Below, in pieces: positions 1 through 7,709 of a DNA stretch of 39,646 nt. The notes under the pieces were generated by a model. It was given only the letters and a program-made list of their open reading frames with translations, searched no databases and had not been told where the DNA came from. The translations under genes were made by a program, and so were the position numbers. This stretch comes from Eubacterium pyruvativorans (GTDB lineage: Bacteria > Bacillota > Clostridia > Peptostreptococcales > Anaerovoracaceae): NCBI RefSeq assembly GCF_900102225.1, contig NZ_FNBF01000021.1, positions 1 through 39,646 of the forward strand, in the 5' to 3' direction. Numbering within the stretch: position 1 is the first letter of the stretch; the number at the start of each line of letters is the position of its first letter.

Positions 1-340
1 TATCTTCTCGCTGTATGATTACATTCGTTTCCGCGCTACATTTCGACAGACATAGGGAGCGGGAACGGAGTCAAGTGACAGTACGCTGGCCGAAAGCCGG
101 GCAGCACTTGACGTAGTGACACGGAAAATCCTTACCCGCACCAGCGGGCGTGGATACACGCTTGCTGGCTGCCCTACAGCGAGGATAAATATTGATCGTC
201 TCTGGCGAAGCCTGAGACACCTTTTGACTGCAGACTCTGTGAAAAAGTGTGTGCATCATAAAAAGCAACCAGCAACATTGCTGTTACTGGTTGCCAAAAT
301 CTCTTGATTTTTCACTGTCCTCTTGACGGGTAGCAGTTCA
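1..340. mobile_element. Possible insertion-sequence remnant ending at 340
   Basis: No convincing gene is seen. The last 20 or so bases (about 318-340) read CTTGACGGGTAGCAGTTCA; on the opposite strand this begins TGAACTGCTACCC, which resembles the terminal inverted repeats of IS3-family (IS150-like) elements from memory. An 8-bp inverted repeat (GCAACCAG 265-272, CTGGTTGC 287-294) lies just inside, followed on the minus strand by a T-run, so it could also be a minus-strand terminator. No transposase can be read in 1-260, so at most this is one end of an element that continues out of the window or has decayed. Family assignment is inference. Confidence 0.25.
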
Positions 341-355
341 GACCGCCGCGCCTTT

Positions 356-418
356 CTCGACCGCACCCGCCAGGCCGACCGCTGCACCTTCCTCGACCGC
401 ACCCGCCAGGCCGACCGC
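356..418. repeat. Two-copy 36-bp tandem repeat
   Basis: A 27-bp core starting CTCGACCGCACCCGCCAGG occurs at 356-382 and again, identical, at 392-418, giving a period of 36 bp. The sub-sequence CCGCACCCGCCAGG-CGACCGC also occurs near 17868-17884, at the outer end of the long dispersed repeat, again just before a minus-strand terminator. The block may be a fragment of that repeat family. Confidence 0.7.
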
Positions 419-425
419 ACTTCAT

Positions 426-472
426 AAAAAAAGCGGCTGCACCAAGCAGGATCCTCTGCTCGGTGCAGCCGC
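426..472 (-). terminator. Rho-independent terminator of the GntR-family gene
   Basis: On the minus strand GCGGCTGCACC (472-462) pairs with GGTGCAGCCGC (443-433), with a further inner AGCAG/CTGCT stem, and is followed by seven T (432-426). It lies 60 bp past the stop codon of the gene at 532-1212. Confidence 0.9.
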
Positions 473-531
473 CCCGTTTCCGGACGTCTGTTTCGTCATT
501 ATTTCGCCATTATCTCGCCATTGCTTCGTTG

Positions 532-1212
532 TTATTTCGAATGGCTCCGGAACGCCGTGTCACCCTCGTCGATGACGAACTGCTTCAGGCTGTTCACGTG
601 GTTCGCCGCAACCTGTGTGGCGTTCTGCGGGTCGCCGCTCTTCAGGGCGTCGATGATTTTCTGGTGTTCCTCCGGCATCGCCTGGTACCGAGAGAAGTCA
701 TCGTAGTACAGGTAACGGAAGCGCAGTGCCAGCTCCTGTACGGTTTCGGAAAGCTGGATCAGTGTCTTGTTCTCACTGAAGATGACGATCATCTTGTGGA
801 AGCTCTCGTCACCGTCGATCATCCCTTCCACATCGCCGCTCTTGATGGCGATCTCATAGTCTTTCGCAATCTTCTCCAGATCGTTGATCTGCTCTTCCGT
901 GATCGATGTGGCCGTGATTCCGGCAGCCAGTGACTCCAGGTTCTCCCGGACCACCAGGGTATCGATGATATCCTTCACGGAAATATCCGACGCATAGGCA
1001 CCCCGCCGCGGCTCGATCACCACCAGGCCGTCCTTCTCCAGTTTCCGGATGGCTTCCCGGACCGGGGTGCGGCTTACGCCCATCTCCTCCGCCAGGTTGA
1101 CTTCCATCATTCTCGTACCCGGTGCGATCTTTCCCTCCATGATCTGAATCTTCAGCTGCTCATAGACAACTTCACGCAGTGGTTTGTGACTCTGCAAATC
1201 CAATTCCAACAT
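532..1212 (-). CDS. GntR-family (FadR/FCD subfamily) transcriptional regulator
   Basis: A 226-residue DNA-binding regulator. Residues about 10-75 form the GntR winged helix-turn-helix (EQLKIQIMEGKIAPGTRM, then the recognition segment SRTPVREAIRKLEKDGLV). Residues about 80-215 are the all-helical FCD effector domain; the putative metal/carboxylate ligands are visible in DESFHKMI, EEHQKII and ANHVNSL. Length is normal for the family. The start has a good ribosome site (GAGAGGATAGT before ATG). It is the last gene of a minus-strand run, 61 bp after ispE, and has its own terminator. FCD regulators usually sense small organic acids; the ligand cannot be told from sequence, and no metabolic target gene adjoins it here except ispE. 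Confidence 0.92.
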   Translation of the reverse strand: MLELDLQSHKPLREVVYEQLKIQIMEGKIAPGTRMMEVNLAEEMGVSRTPVREAIRKLEKDGLVVIEPRRGAYASDISVKDIIDTLVVRENLESLAAGITATSITEEQINDLEKIAKDYEIAIKSGDVEGMIDGDESFHKMIVIFSENKTLIQLSETVQELALRFRYLYYDDFSRYQAMPEEHQKIIDALKSGDPQNATQVAANHVNSLKQFVIDEGDTAFRSHSK

Positions 1213-1273
1213 ACTATCCTCTCTTTTAGCTCTGCTCTTTCTCTTAGATATTTTCCAGCCCCGGTGAATTTCA

Positions 1274-2200
1274 TCAGGACATTGTCTTCGTCCAATAGGC
1301 TTCCCAGCCCTCTTTCCGTAGCGCCAACCCGGCCTGCTCCGCCTCCCGGGACGTGCCGTAAACAGCGAAAACCGTCGGACCGCTGCCGCTCATCAGAACA
1401 ACCTCCGCACCGGACTGACTCATCCGCTCCTTCAGCTGCCCCACCACCGGGTAATGCGCCAGGGTGTACCACTCCAGCACGTTAATATAGTCCTCATAGA
1501 CCGCCGGGTCCCCGGACAAAATCCGACGGAGCAGCCGGTCGTTATCCGGACGCTTCCCAGGAACACACCGGTCGAACCCCTGATACACCTCTGCGGTGGA
1601 AACACTGATGCGGGGTTTTGCGATAACCACCGGCCGGGAATCCCCCCGGAACGGTTCCAGAATCGTACCGCTTCCTGTGGCCCGGGCCGCACAGGAGGAC
1701 ATCCGGTCGAAGCGGACGTTGTCCGGCAGCACCCGGTTCGCATTCGCCTGACCCATTGCGCAGAACGGCACATCCGATCCCAGTTCCCCGCACAATTCCA
1801 TGATCCGGCCCAGAGAGAGCCCCAGTTCCCACAGTGCATTCAGCCCGTGGATCACTGCAGCGCCGTTTCCGCTGCCGCCGGCCATGCCGGCCGCCACCGG
1901 AATCCGCTTCAGGAGCCGGATGTCAATCCGGCCGCCGGGCTGATCCTTTCCGTATTCCCGGATCATCAGGATGGCGGCCTTCACCGCCAGATTCCGCTCA
2001 TCCGACGGAAGATAGACACGGTTCGACTGCAGGGAAACAGTGATATCCCCCCGTTCCCGCCGGGAAGACGGCTGATAGACCACCGTCACATCATCATGAA
2101 ACTGAATCTGCTGCATGATCATGTCCACCGGATGAAATCCGTCCGGCTGCCGTTCCCCCACATCAATGGACAGGTTGATCTTCGCATAGGAACGGACCAT
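1274..2200 (-). CDS. ispE: 4-diphosphocytidyl-2-C-methyl-D-erythritol kinase
   Basis: This cytoplasmic GHMP kinase phosphorylates the 2-hydroxyl of CDP-methylerythritol in the MEP (non-mevalonate) isoprenoid pathway. It carries the substrate-side N-terminal motif SYAKINLSIDVG with DGFH (usually DGYH) and the ATP-binding glycine-rich loop PVAAGMAGGSGNGAA (family form P-xx-GLGGGSSxAA), and near the end the GHMP motif MSGSGPTVFAVY. The reading frame is open 25 codons further upstream, but that extension is an arginine-rich tail overlapping the preceding gene; the ATG at 2200 gives the family-typical start MVRSYAKIN and a normal 308 residues, with GGAG/AAGAAG upstream. It lies 43 bp downstream of the Ig-like membrane protein gene and is probably co-transcribed with it. 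Confidence 0.93.
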   Translation of the reverse strand: MVRSYAKINLSIDVGERQPDGFHPVDMIMQQIQFHDDVTVVYQPSSRRERGDITVSLQSNRVYLPSDERNLAVKAAILMIREYGKDQPGGRIDIRLLKRIPVAAGMAGGSGNGAAVIHGLNALWELGLSLGRIMELCGELGSDVPFCAMGQANANRVLPDNVRFDRMSSCAARATGSGTILEPFRGDSRPVVIAKPRISVSTAEVYQGFDRCVPGKRPDNDRLLRRILSGDPAVYEDYINVLEWYTLAHYPVVGQLKERMSQSGAEVVLMSGSGPTVFAVYGTSREAEQAGLALRKEGWEAYWTKTMS

Positions 2201-2243
2201 GATCTTCTTCGCTCCGGAGCGGGGAGACGGACCGCCGTCCGGC

Positions 2244-3131
2244 TTATTTCTTCTTCGCCTTCGGGTTCTTTCCATAATTCGTTGCCTTCAGCTCCGCACG
2301 CTTCGCAGCTTCTTCCGCCGCCTTTGCCTCGTACTGCGCCTTCCGGCCTGTCCGGAAGGTGGAACCTGCTTCCCGGATCGGTCTCGGACGGGAAACCCGA
2401 TAGGCATTTCCGTGCCGGCGATCCTCGGTGTCCTCCGGAGAGATGCCCCGGCGGCGGTTCTTCTTCGCTTCCTTCTTCCTGGCCTTCTCCAGCTCCGCAT
2501 CATGTTCTTTCAGAACCTGCTCAACGGACTTTCCGGTCTTCTTCGCCTCCTTGTACGGGTTGAAGGTCTTCTCATGGATGAGCTCCTCATCCTTCTTCTC
2601 CTCGTCCTTCTTCTTCATCTGGGTGGTGGAGAATACCATCATACCGCCGAACATGAGGAACATCATCACCATGTAGCCGATTGTGTATACTTTCTGGTTC
2701 ATGGTCTTGAAGGTGATCTTCGTATCCTTCCCCAGCTTTTCCCCGTCATTCGCCCGGAAATCGCCGGAAATCGTGCAGGTATACTTCGTATTATCCTGGA
2801 TCGCACCCTTCCCGGTCTGCGCCACCTTCGTGGTGTCGATGATGATCAGCGCATACTTACTGTTCTTCGAACTGTAGATGATCCGGGTCGGGAACTCCTT
2901 CCCGCTCTCATTCGTGATCCGGAATGCGGTCTTGTTCGCTGCTTTCGACCGATCATTTCCCACCGGCTTGTTGAAGAACACCTTCACGCACATATTATCT
3001 TTCGTGGTATTCTCCGCTCCGTTCTTCGGTTCCGTGTTCGTGATGCGGAAAGTCTCCGCGCCGAAACTGAACATCGTTGCCAGCATGACGATCAGCAGCG
3101 TCAATCCGACGATCCTGCCACTTCTCTTCAT
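2244..3131 (-). CDS. Membrane-anchored protein with extracellular Ig-like (Big_5-type) domain
   Basis: A 295-residue bitopic protein of unknown function. Residues 1-24 are a signal peptide or N-terminal anchor. Residues about 27-145 look like a bacterial Ig-like domain of the Big_5/SbsA type (ITNTEPKNGAENTTKDNMCV..FFNKPV, ending ITFKT). A membrane segment follows (about 150-170, YTIGYMVMMFLMFGGMMVFS), then about 125 highly charged residues rich in Lys, Arg and Glu, probably cytoplasmic. The arrangement suggests an envelope protein with an outside sensing or binding module and an inside basic tail, possibly binding nucleic acid or phospholipid; that last point is inference. The ribosome site CGGAGGAAG lies in the end of tadA, whose stop codon is only 2 bp upstream, so the two are translationally linked. 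Confidence 0.75.
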   Translation of the reverse strand: MKRSGRIVGLTLLIVMLATMFSFGAETFRITNTEPKNGAENTTKDNMCVKVFFNKPVGNDRSKAANKTAFRITNESGKEFPTRIIYSSKNSKYALIIIDTTKVAQTGKGAIQDNTKYTCTISGDFRANDGEKLGKDTKITFKTMNQKVYTIGYMVMMFLMFGGMMVFSTTQMKKKDEEKKDEELIHEKTFNPYKEAKKTGKSVEQVLKEHDAELEKARKKEAKKNRRRGISPEDTEDRRHGNAYRVSRPRPIREAGSTFRTGRKAQYEAKAAEEAAKRAELKATNYGKNPKAKKK

Positions 3132-3133
3132 AA

Positions 3134-3652
3134 TTACTTCCTCCGATTTCCTGTCTCTTGACTCCCTGATGCAAACGTTCTTCTATGAGCGGACGGACGG
3201 GGTCTCTTCCGAAGTTCCGAAAAAAACTGTTTCAGAATCCCAGAGCACTCCTCCTGCAGAATTCCGAATTCCGTTTCGATCCGATGGTTCAGCGCCGGTT
3301 CATCCACCACGTTCAGTACCGAGCCGCACGCACCGGCCTTCGGGTCGGCCGTACCCACATACAGATGCTCCATCCGGCTCCAGACCAATGCGCCCGCACA
3401 CATGGAACAGGGTTCACATGTGACGAACATGGAGCACCCGGACAGGCGCCAGCCTCCCAGGGCCTTCGCCGCTTCCCGGATCGCCACCATCTCCGCATGC
3501 ATGGTCGGATCTTTCTCTGTTTCTGTCAGATTATGTCCCCGGGCAATGATCGAACCATCCCGGACAATCACTGCACCAATTGGAATTTCACCGATTTCCG
3601 CAGCCTTCCGGGCCTCTTCAAGAGCCTCCCGCATGTACTGTTCTTTACTCAT
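3134..3652 (-). CDS. tadA: tRNA-specific adenosine-34 deaminase
   Basis: TadA makes inosine at the wobble position of tRNA-Arg(ACG). The zinc site of the cytidine-deaminase fold is intact: HAE at 52-54 with the catalytic Glu, and PCxxC with Cys82 and Cys85. The N-terminus MSKEQYMREALEEARKAAEIGEIPIGAV fits the family start in several TadA proteins, and 172 residues is slightly long because of a basic C-terminal tail (after about residue 150). There is no Shine-Dalgarno sequence; a consensus promoter ends only 9 bp before the ATG, so the message is predicted to be almost leaderless. The gene is followed after 2 bp by the Ig-like membrane protein gene. Confidence 0.95.
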   Translation of the reverse strand: MSKEQYMREALEEARKAAEIGEIPIGAVIVRDGSIIARGHNLTETEKDPTMHAEMVAIREAAKALGGWRLSGCSMFVTCEPCSMCAGALVWSRMEHLYVGTADPKAGACGSVLNVVDEPALNHRIETEFGILQEECSGILKQFFSELRKRPRPSAHRRTFASGSQETGNRRK

Positions 3653-3661
3653 ACGTTAGAA

Positions 3662-3690
3662 AGTATACATCAATTCCATACTGTATTCAA
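3662..3690 (-). promoter_or_regulatory. Sigma-A-type promoter of tadA, with almost no leader
   Basis: On the minus strand TTGAAT (3690-3685), a 17-bp spacer and TATACT (3667-3662). The expected start point is near 3655, giving a 5' leader of about 3 nt before the ATG at 3652. Visible directly; activity is inferred. Confidence 0.7.
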
Positions 3691-3739
3691 CAACTATCTG
3701 TACGGAATCCAATGCACTCCGGGCCTGACAGGAAATCCC

Positions 3740-4837
3740 TCAGGCCACTGCATAGCGTCCTTTTCCGTTCCGTTTCGCCTCATAGACCGCCGCATCGGCC
3801 CGGGAGAAGAAGGCATCGAAGGACTCATAGGGCCGGACGATGCTGATGCCGATGGAACAGCTGATGGATATCTTCTCCTGGCGGAATTCGTCCCTCACAG
3901 ATTCCAGAATTCTTCCCGCCACGAAGGCCGCCTCATCCACGCCCAGGAACGGGAGATACACGATGAACTCATCCCCGCCGAAACGGCCCACAATGTCCGA
4001 CCGCCGGACATTGCGCTCCACGCATCGGGCGAACCGGCGCAGCACCTCATCTCCCCGGAGATGGCCGAAGGTATCATTAATTCCTTTGAAGTTGTCAATA
4101 TCAATCATGAAGAAGGCGCCGCCCGCCCCCCGGTCCAGACAGGAATGAATCATCGCCACCGCCGCCTGCCGGGTCTGGGTCTTGGTGAGGGAATCCAGAT
4201 CCCGTTCTTTTTCGATGTAGATCCTGTCCGACAGGGAACGGACGAAACGGGGCGTGTTCATCAGAATACAGAGAATCCCCGCCGCAGTGAAGGCCAGAAC
4301 ATTGGCCGTTTCCATCTCAAACGTCTGGGGATCCTTGCACAGGCGAACGGCGGTCAGATACCCGGCGCTGCCCACCAGCAGCATGGGAACCTCCCGCACC
4401 GGTCTGTCGATCAGAATGAATGCCGGGATGACCAGCATGACACAGAAGGTGACGCCCACATAATTCTTCGTAGGTGAAAAGACGGCGCTGTTCAGAATGC
4501 CGAAAACCAGCAGTCCGAAGGTCTGAAGATAGGCCCATTTCAGTCCCAGCCGCTTCTTCCGCCTCCGGGCCGCCCTTCGCAGGATCATGAAAGCGGCAGA
4601 GTATAGGAAGAAGAAAGCATAGGCCGGCAGAGGCCGCCGCTTCAATATTCCTGCCATTGCGAAGACAGTCAGCAGCAGTCCGGACAGAAAACCGATGCCG
4701 GATACCCCGAGCATATTCCGTTCATTCTCATCGACAATCCGGGACTTCACCGCCTGATAGCCCGGTTTCGACAACCCGCAGTACAAAAAAAAACTGCGCA
4801 GCCGGTCCGACAGATTTCTCCTCTTTTCTTTATTCAT
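3740..4837 (-). CDS. Membrane diguanylate cyclase (GGDEF domain)
   Basis: This 365-residue protein should make cyclic di-GMP from two GTP. Residues about 45-200 contain five or six hydrophobic segments forming a membrane sensor module that I cannot assign to a named family. A GGDEF domain occupies about 210-365: IDIDNFKGINDTFGHLRGDEVL is the metal/substrate region, GGDEF itself is at 287-291, and an intact inhibitory site RxxD (R278-D281) lies five residues before it, so product feedback is expected. The usual DxLTGLxNR opening is altered to DSLTKTQTRQ. No EAL or HD-GYP partner is in the window. The start has AGGAAGGG upstream. It is separated from tadA by 87 bp containing the tadA promoter. 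Confidence 0.93.
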   Translation of the reverse strand: MNKEKRRNLSDRLRSFFLYCGLSKPGYQAVKSRIVDENERNMLGVSGIGFLSGLLLTVFAMAGILKRRPLPAYAFFFLYSAAFMILRRAARRRKKRLGLKWAYLQTFGLLVFGILNSAVFSPTKNYVGVTFCVMLVIPAFILIDRPVREVPMLLVGSAGYLTAVRLCKDPQTFEMETANVLAFTAAGILCILMNTPRFVRSLSDRIYIEKERDLDSLTKTQTRQAAVAMIHSCLDRGAGGAFFMIDIDNFKGINDTFGHLRGDEVLRRFARCVERNVRRSDIVGRFGGDEFIVYLPFLGVDEAAFVAGRILESVRDEFRQEKISISCSIGISIVRPYESFDAFFSRADAAVYEAKRNGKGRYAVA

Positions 4838-4877
4838 GTTCCCTTCCTAATTTGATCTATCGCAATTTTTCATATGT

Positions 4878-4906
4878 GTTAAAACAAAGATTTAAGCATT
4901 TGTCAA
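4878..4906 (-). promoter_or_regulatory. Probable promoter of the GGDEF gene
   Basis: On the minus strand a consensus TTGACA (4906-4901), 17-bp spacer and TTTAAC (4883-4878, four of six matches). The 278-bp gap 4838-5115 otherwise holds AT-rich DNA and the divergent mscL promoter. Confidence 0.6.
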
Positions 4907-5035
4907 TCATATCCCTTTCGTAGGTGAATTGCAACCCAAAAAATGGATTCATCGTGAAGAACAAAAAACTTTTTTACTGTATCTGCGTTTCCTTCGCGAG
5001 AACGCCCGCCGATCCTCCTTTGTCCCTCTGCATCA

Positions 5036-5064
5036 TTGAATTTCCCCGGCCGGTACGGTATACT
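5036..5064 (+). promoter_or_regulatory. Promoter of mscL
   Basis: TTGAAT (5036-5041), exactly 17 bp, TATACT (5059-5064), placing the start about 45 nt before the mscL ATG. Confidence 0.75.
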
Positions 5065-5115
5065 GATTTCTAACGAAGCGGGGATCACCGCACTCATAGA
5101 ACAGAAAGGATATAT

Positions 5116-5595
5116 ATGAAAGGTTTTTTTAGAGAATTCAAGGAGTTCGCACTGAAGGGCAACATGATGGACCTGGCCGTAGGCATGATCATCGGCGCCG
5201 CCTTCACCGCTATTGTGCAGTCGCTGGTCAACGATATCATCAACCCGTTCCTGGGCATTTTCACGGGGAAGATCAATTTCTCCGACCTGTTCATCGCCCT
5301 GGACGGGAAGGAGTATGCCTCCCTTGCGGCGGCGGAGAAAGCGGGAGCCGCTGTCATCAAGTACGGTTCCTTCCTTTCTGCGCTGATTAACTTCCTCATT
5401 ATGGCCCTGGTGGTTTTCCTTCTGGTGAAGGGGCTGAATAAGCTGCGTTCCCTGGCGGAGAAGCCGGAAGCGCCGGCGGCGCCGACCACGAAGGTATGTC
5501 CGTTCTGCAAGACCGAGATCGCCATTGATGCGGTCCGCTGCCCGCACTGCACCTCCGTTCTGGAAGAAACGCCGGCGGCAGAGCCTGAAAAGTAA
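5116..5595 (+). CDS. mscL: Large-conductance mechanosensitive channel
   Basis: MscL forms a homopentameric pore that opens at high membrane tension to release solutes during hypo-osmotic shock. The N-terminal amphipathic helix and first pore helix are clear (FKEFALKGNMMDLAVGMIIGAAFTAIV), as is the motif INPFLGIFTG and a second membrane helix at about 94-112. The 159-residue length is typical. The C-terminus is a zinc-ribbon-like tail with CPFC and CPHC pairs (about 128-152), as often seen in MscL of Gram-positive anaerobes. The ribosome site is AGAAAGGA. The CvpA-family gene follows after 15 bp, and the two are probably co-transcribed. Confidence 0.96.
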   Translation: MKGFFREFKEFALKGNMMDLAVGMIIGAAFTAIVQSLVNDIINPFLGIFTGKINFSDLFIALDGKEYASLAAAEKAGAAVIKYGSFLSALINFLIMALVVFLLVKGLNKLRSLAEKPEAPAAPTTKVCPFCKTEIAIDAVRCPHCTSVLEETPAAEPEK

Positions 5596-5610
5596 CGGAC
5601 GGGAGCACCC

Positions 5611-6249
5611 ATGGTTCTGGATGTCATCATACTGATTATCATCGTTTTCACGGCAGTGCGTTCCTCCTACCGGGGGTTCGCACTGACCGTGATCCGGGTC
5701 GGCCAGTGGCTGGCGACACTCCTGTGCGCCGTACTCTTCACCGGAGATCTGCGCCGGTACATCGATCGGCATACACCGGTGGGCAGCGTGCTCAGGGATA
5801 TGGTTTCCACACACATTTCCGACCGAGTGAAGGAATCGACCACCTATCAGGAGATCCCCCGCGCTCTGCAGGGACTGGTGAGCACCGGCGCCGATTCCGT
5901 ATCCGGGAAACTGGCTTCCGAGATCGCCGGTATTCTGCTTTCCGTGCTGGCATTTCTGCTCATTGCGCTGGCCATCAAGCTGATCTGCTGGGGGTTTGCG
6001 GCACTGTTCTCGAAGAAGCATCACCACGGCGCCATCGGCACACTGGATACGGCTGCGGGATTTCTGCTGGGTTTCGGACTGGGCATTTTCTACGCGCTCC
6101 TTCTCCTGGCACTTCTGGCGCTGCTCATTTCCGTCTGTTCTCCGGGCACAGCCTCCAGTCTGAGCGCCCTCATGAAAGGCTCCTATATCAGTGAAAATCT
6201 GTACCGGATGAACCCGCTGCTTTCCGCTTTCCGCAGTGTTCTGGGATGA
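5611..6249 (+). CDS. CvpA-family membrane protein
   Basis: A 212-residue membrane protein with four main hydrophobic segments (about 1-18, 27-45, 108-135, 150-180). The N-terminus DVIILIIIVFTAVRSSYRGF matches the CvpA (colicin V production) family pattern of D-hxhhhxhhxxxxxG-hxRG, where a short first helix is followed by an Arg-Gly turn. The biochemical role of CvpA proteins in Firmicutes is not settled; links to envelope homeostasis are reported for relatives. Start chosen at ATG 5611 with GGGAG upstream. The histidine cluster KKHHHG near residue 136-141 is in a cytoplasmic-looking loop. Confidence 0.8.
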   Translation: MVLDVIILIIIVFTAVRSSYRGFALTVIRVGQWLATLLCAVLFTGDLRRYIDRHTPVGSVLRDMVSTHISDRVKESTTYQEIPRALQGLVSTGADSVSGKLASEIAGILLSVLAFLLIALAIKLICWGFAALFSKKHHHGAIGTLDTAAGFLLGFGLGIFYALLLLALLALLISVCSPGTASSLSALMKGSYISENLYRMNPLLSAFRSVLG

Positions 6250-6282
6250 GGCGGGGAAGACGGACGGCTGAAGCAGCCGCCA

Positions 6283-6311
6283 TTGACACCCGCCCTGATC
6301 CGTTGTATAGT
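6283..6311 (+). promoter_or_regulatory. Strong promoter of the pyr gene cluster
   Basis: Consensus TTGACA (6283-6288), 17-bp spacer, TATAGT (6306-6311). It is the only strong promoter I see ahead of pyrC-pyrI and probably drives the whole run. Confidence 0.85.
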
Positions 6312-6337
6312 ATTGAAGATTTAGGCTGAAACAGGAT

Positions 6338-6362
6338 GGGCCCTCCGGCCCGGTACAGGAGG
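6338..6362 (+). promoter_or_regulatory. Leader hairpin with anti-Shine-Dalgarno loop before pyrC
   Basis: GGGCC (6338-6342) and GGCCC (6347-6351) can form a small hairpin whose loop CTCC, with one flanking C, is complementary to the pyrC ribosome site AGGAGG (6357-6362). Two exclusive folds are possible: the small hairpin leaving the site open, or CCTCC pairing with GGAGG and closing it. No PyrR-type binding consensus was recognised. A regulatory role is inference. Confidence 0.35.
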
Positions 6363-6369
6363 TTGCAGA

Positions 6370-7644
6370 ATGACGCTTTTGGTTACGAACGGAACAGTTT
6401 ATCTGGATCACAGATTCCGGAAAGCTGACCTGTTGATTTCTGAGAATTACACTTCCGTTTTTGATGCCGGAAAAGCCGATGCAGCGGCTGCCGACAGAGT
6501 TATTGATTGTAATGGAAAATATATTTTGCCCGGATTTGCGGATGTACATGTACATTTCCGTGAACCCGGGTTTTCTTATAAAGAAACGATCCGCACCGGA
6601 TCCCGGGCGGCGGCCCGGGGCGGCTACACCGCCGTGTGCACCATGCCGAATCTGAAGCCGGTTCCCTCCACCATGGAGGGGCTGAATGCGCAGCTGGATC
6701 TCATCCGCCGGGACGCCTGCATCGACGTGATCCCTTACGGCGCCATCACAAGGAAGCAGGACGGGCGCAGTGAACTCTCCGACATGGAGGCCATGGCCCC
6801 TTACGTCTGTGCATTCACCGATGACGGCAAAGGTGTGCAGGACGGCGGTCTCATGCGGGCCGCCATGGAAACGGCCCGGGGCCTCGGGAAAATGATCACG
6901 GCCCACTGCGAGGACGAAAGTCTGCTGGGGGGCAGCGCCATCCACGACGGGATCTTCGCCGCATCCATACATCATCAGGGCATTTCTTCCGCCAGCGAAT
7001 GGAAACAGATCGAGCGGGACGTGAAACTGGCCGATGAAACCGGCTGCCCGTATCACGTCTGCCACGTTTCGACGAAAGAGTCGGTGGAAGTCATCCGGGA
7101 TGCGAAGCAGTCCGGTGTCGATGTGACCTGTGAAACCGGCCCCCACTACCTGACCCTGTGTGACCAGGACCTGTTCGCCATCGACCCGGCGGACCCTGCC
7201 TCCGGCCGGTTCAAGATGAATCCGCCTCTCCGGGGGAAGGACGACCGGGACGCGCTGCTGGCGGGACTCATGGATGGAACCGTGGATATGATCGCCACAG
7301 ATCATGCGCCTCACAGCAGGGAAGAGAAGTCCAAGGGACTTCTGCACAGCGCCTTCGGGATCGTGGGACTGGAAACGGCGTTCCCGGTGCTCTGGACGAA
7401 ACTGGTGGAAACCGGCCTCCTGACCCGGGAAAGACTGGCGGAAGTTCTGTCCGCCGCACCCCGGAAGCGCTTCGGTCTGGAAGAGGGAACCAGCTGGGTC
7501 ATCACAGATCCGTCCCGGGAATTCACCATTGATCCGGACACCTTCGAGAGCATGGGCCGTTCTACCCCGTTCGAAGGCTGGAAAGTCCGGGGCAGTGTGG
7601 AGATGACCATTTACCGGGGCAGCATCGTCTATCAGCGCAGCTGA
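6370..7644 (+). CDS. pyrC: Dihydroorotase (type I)
   Basis: PyrC cyclises N-carbamoyl-L-aspartate to dihydroorotate, the third step of pyrimidine synthesis. The zinc amidohydrolase signature DVHVHFREPG is at about 58-67 (His60, His62), the flexible-loop region is at about 150-160 (DDGKGVQ), and the catalytic segment MIATDHAPHSREEKSKG lies near 300-316. At 424 residues it has the usual length of the Gram-positive class I enzyme. AGGAGG lies 7 bp before the ATG. The first 250 bp are visibly more AT-rich than the rest of the gene. It is the first gene of the pyr cluster; pyrK follows after 65 bp. Confidence 0.97.
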   Translation: MTLLVTNGTVYLDHRFRKADLLISENYTSVFDAGKADAAAADRVIDCNGKYILPGFADVHVHFREPGFSYKETIRTGSRAAARGGYTAVCTMPNLKPVPSTMEGLNAQLDLIRRDACIDVIPYGAITRKQDGRSELSDMEAMAPYVCAFTDDGKGVQDGGLMRAAMETARGLGKMITAHCEDESLLGGSAIHDGIFAASIHHQGISSASEWKQIERDVKLADETGCPYHVCHVSTKESVEVIRDAKQSGVDVTCETGPHYLTLCDQDLFAIDPADPASGRFKMNPPLRGKDDRDALLAGLMDGTVDMIATDHAPHSREEKSKGLLHSAFGIVGLETAFPVLWTKLVETGLLTRERLAEVLSAAPRKRFGLEEGTSWVITDPSREFTIDPDTFESMGRSTPFEGWKVRGSVEMTIYRGSIVYQRS

Positions 7645-7709
7645 ACCGAACCATCTGCACCATCGAATCACTTCATATATAACTTCACATATAAATAGAA
7701 AGGATCAAC

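Noticed and set aside
6312-6369. PyrR-type attenuator ahead of pyrC
   Set aside because: No PyrR binding-loop consensus, no terminator/antiterminator pair with T-run in the short leader.
4903-7671. A 922-codon minus-strand open frame across mscL, the CvpA gene and pyrC
   Set aside because: It has no family resemblance, low-complexity composition and lies antisense to three clear genes; long antisense frames are common in GC-rich DNA.
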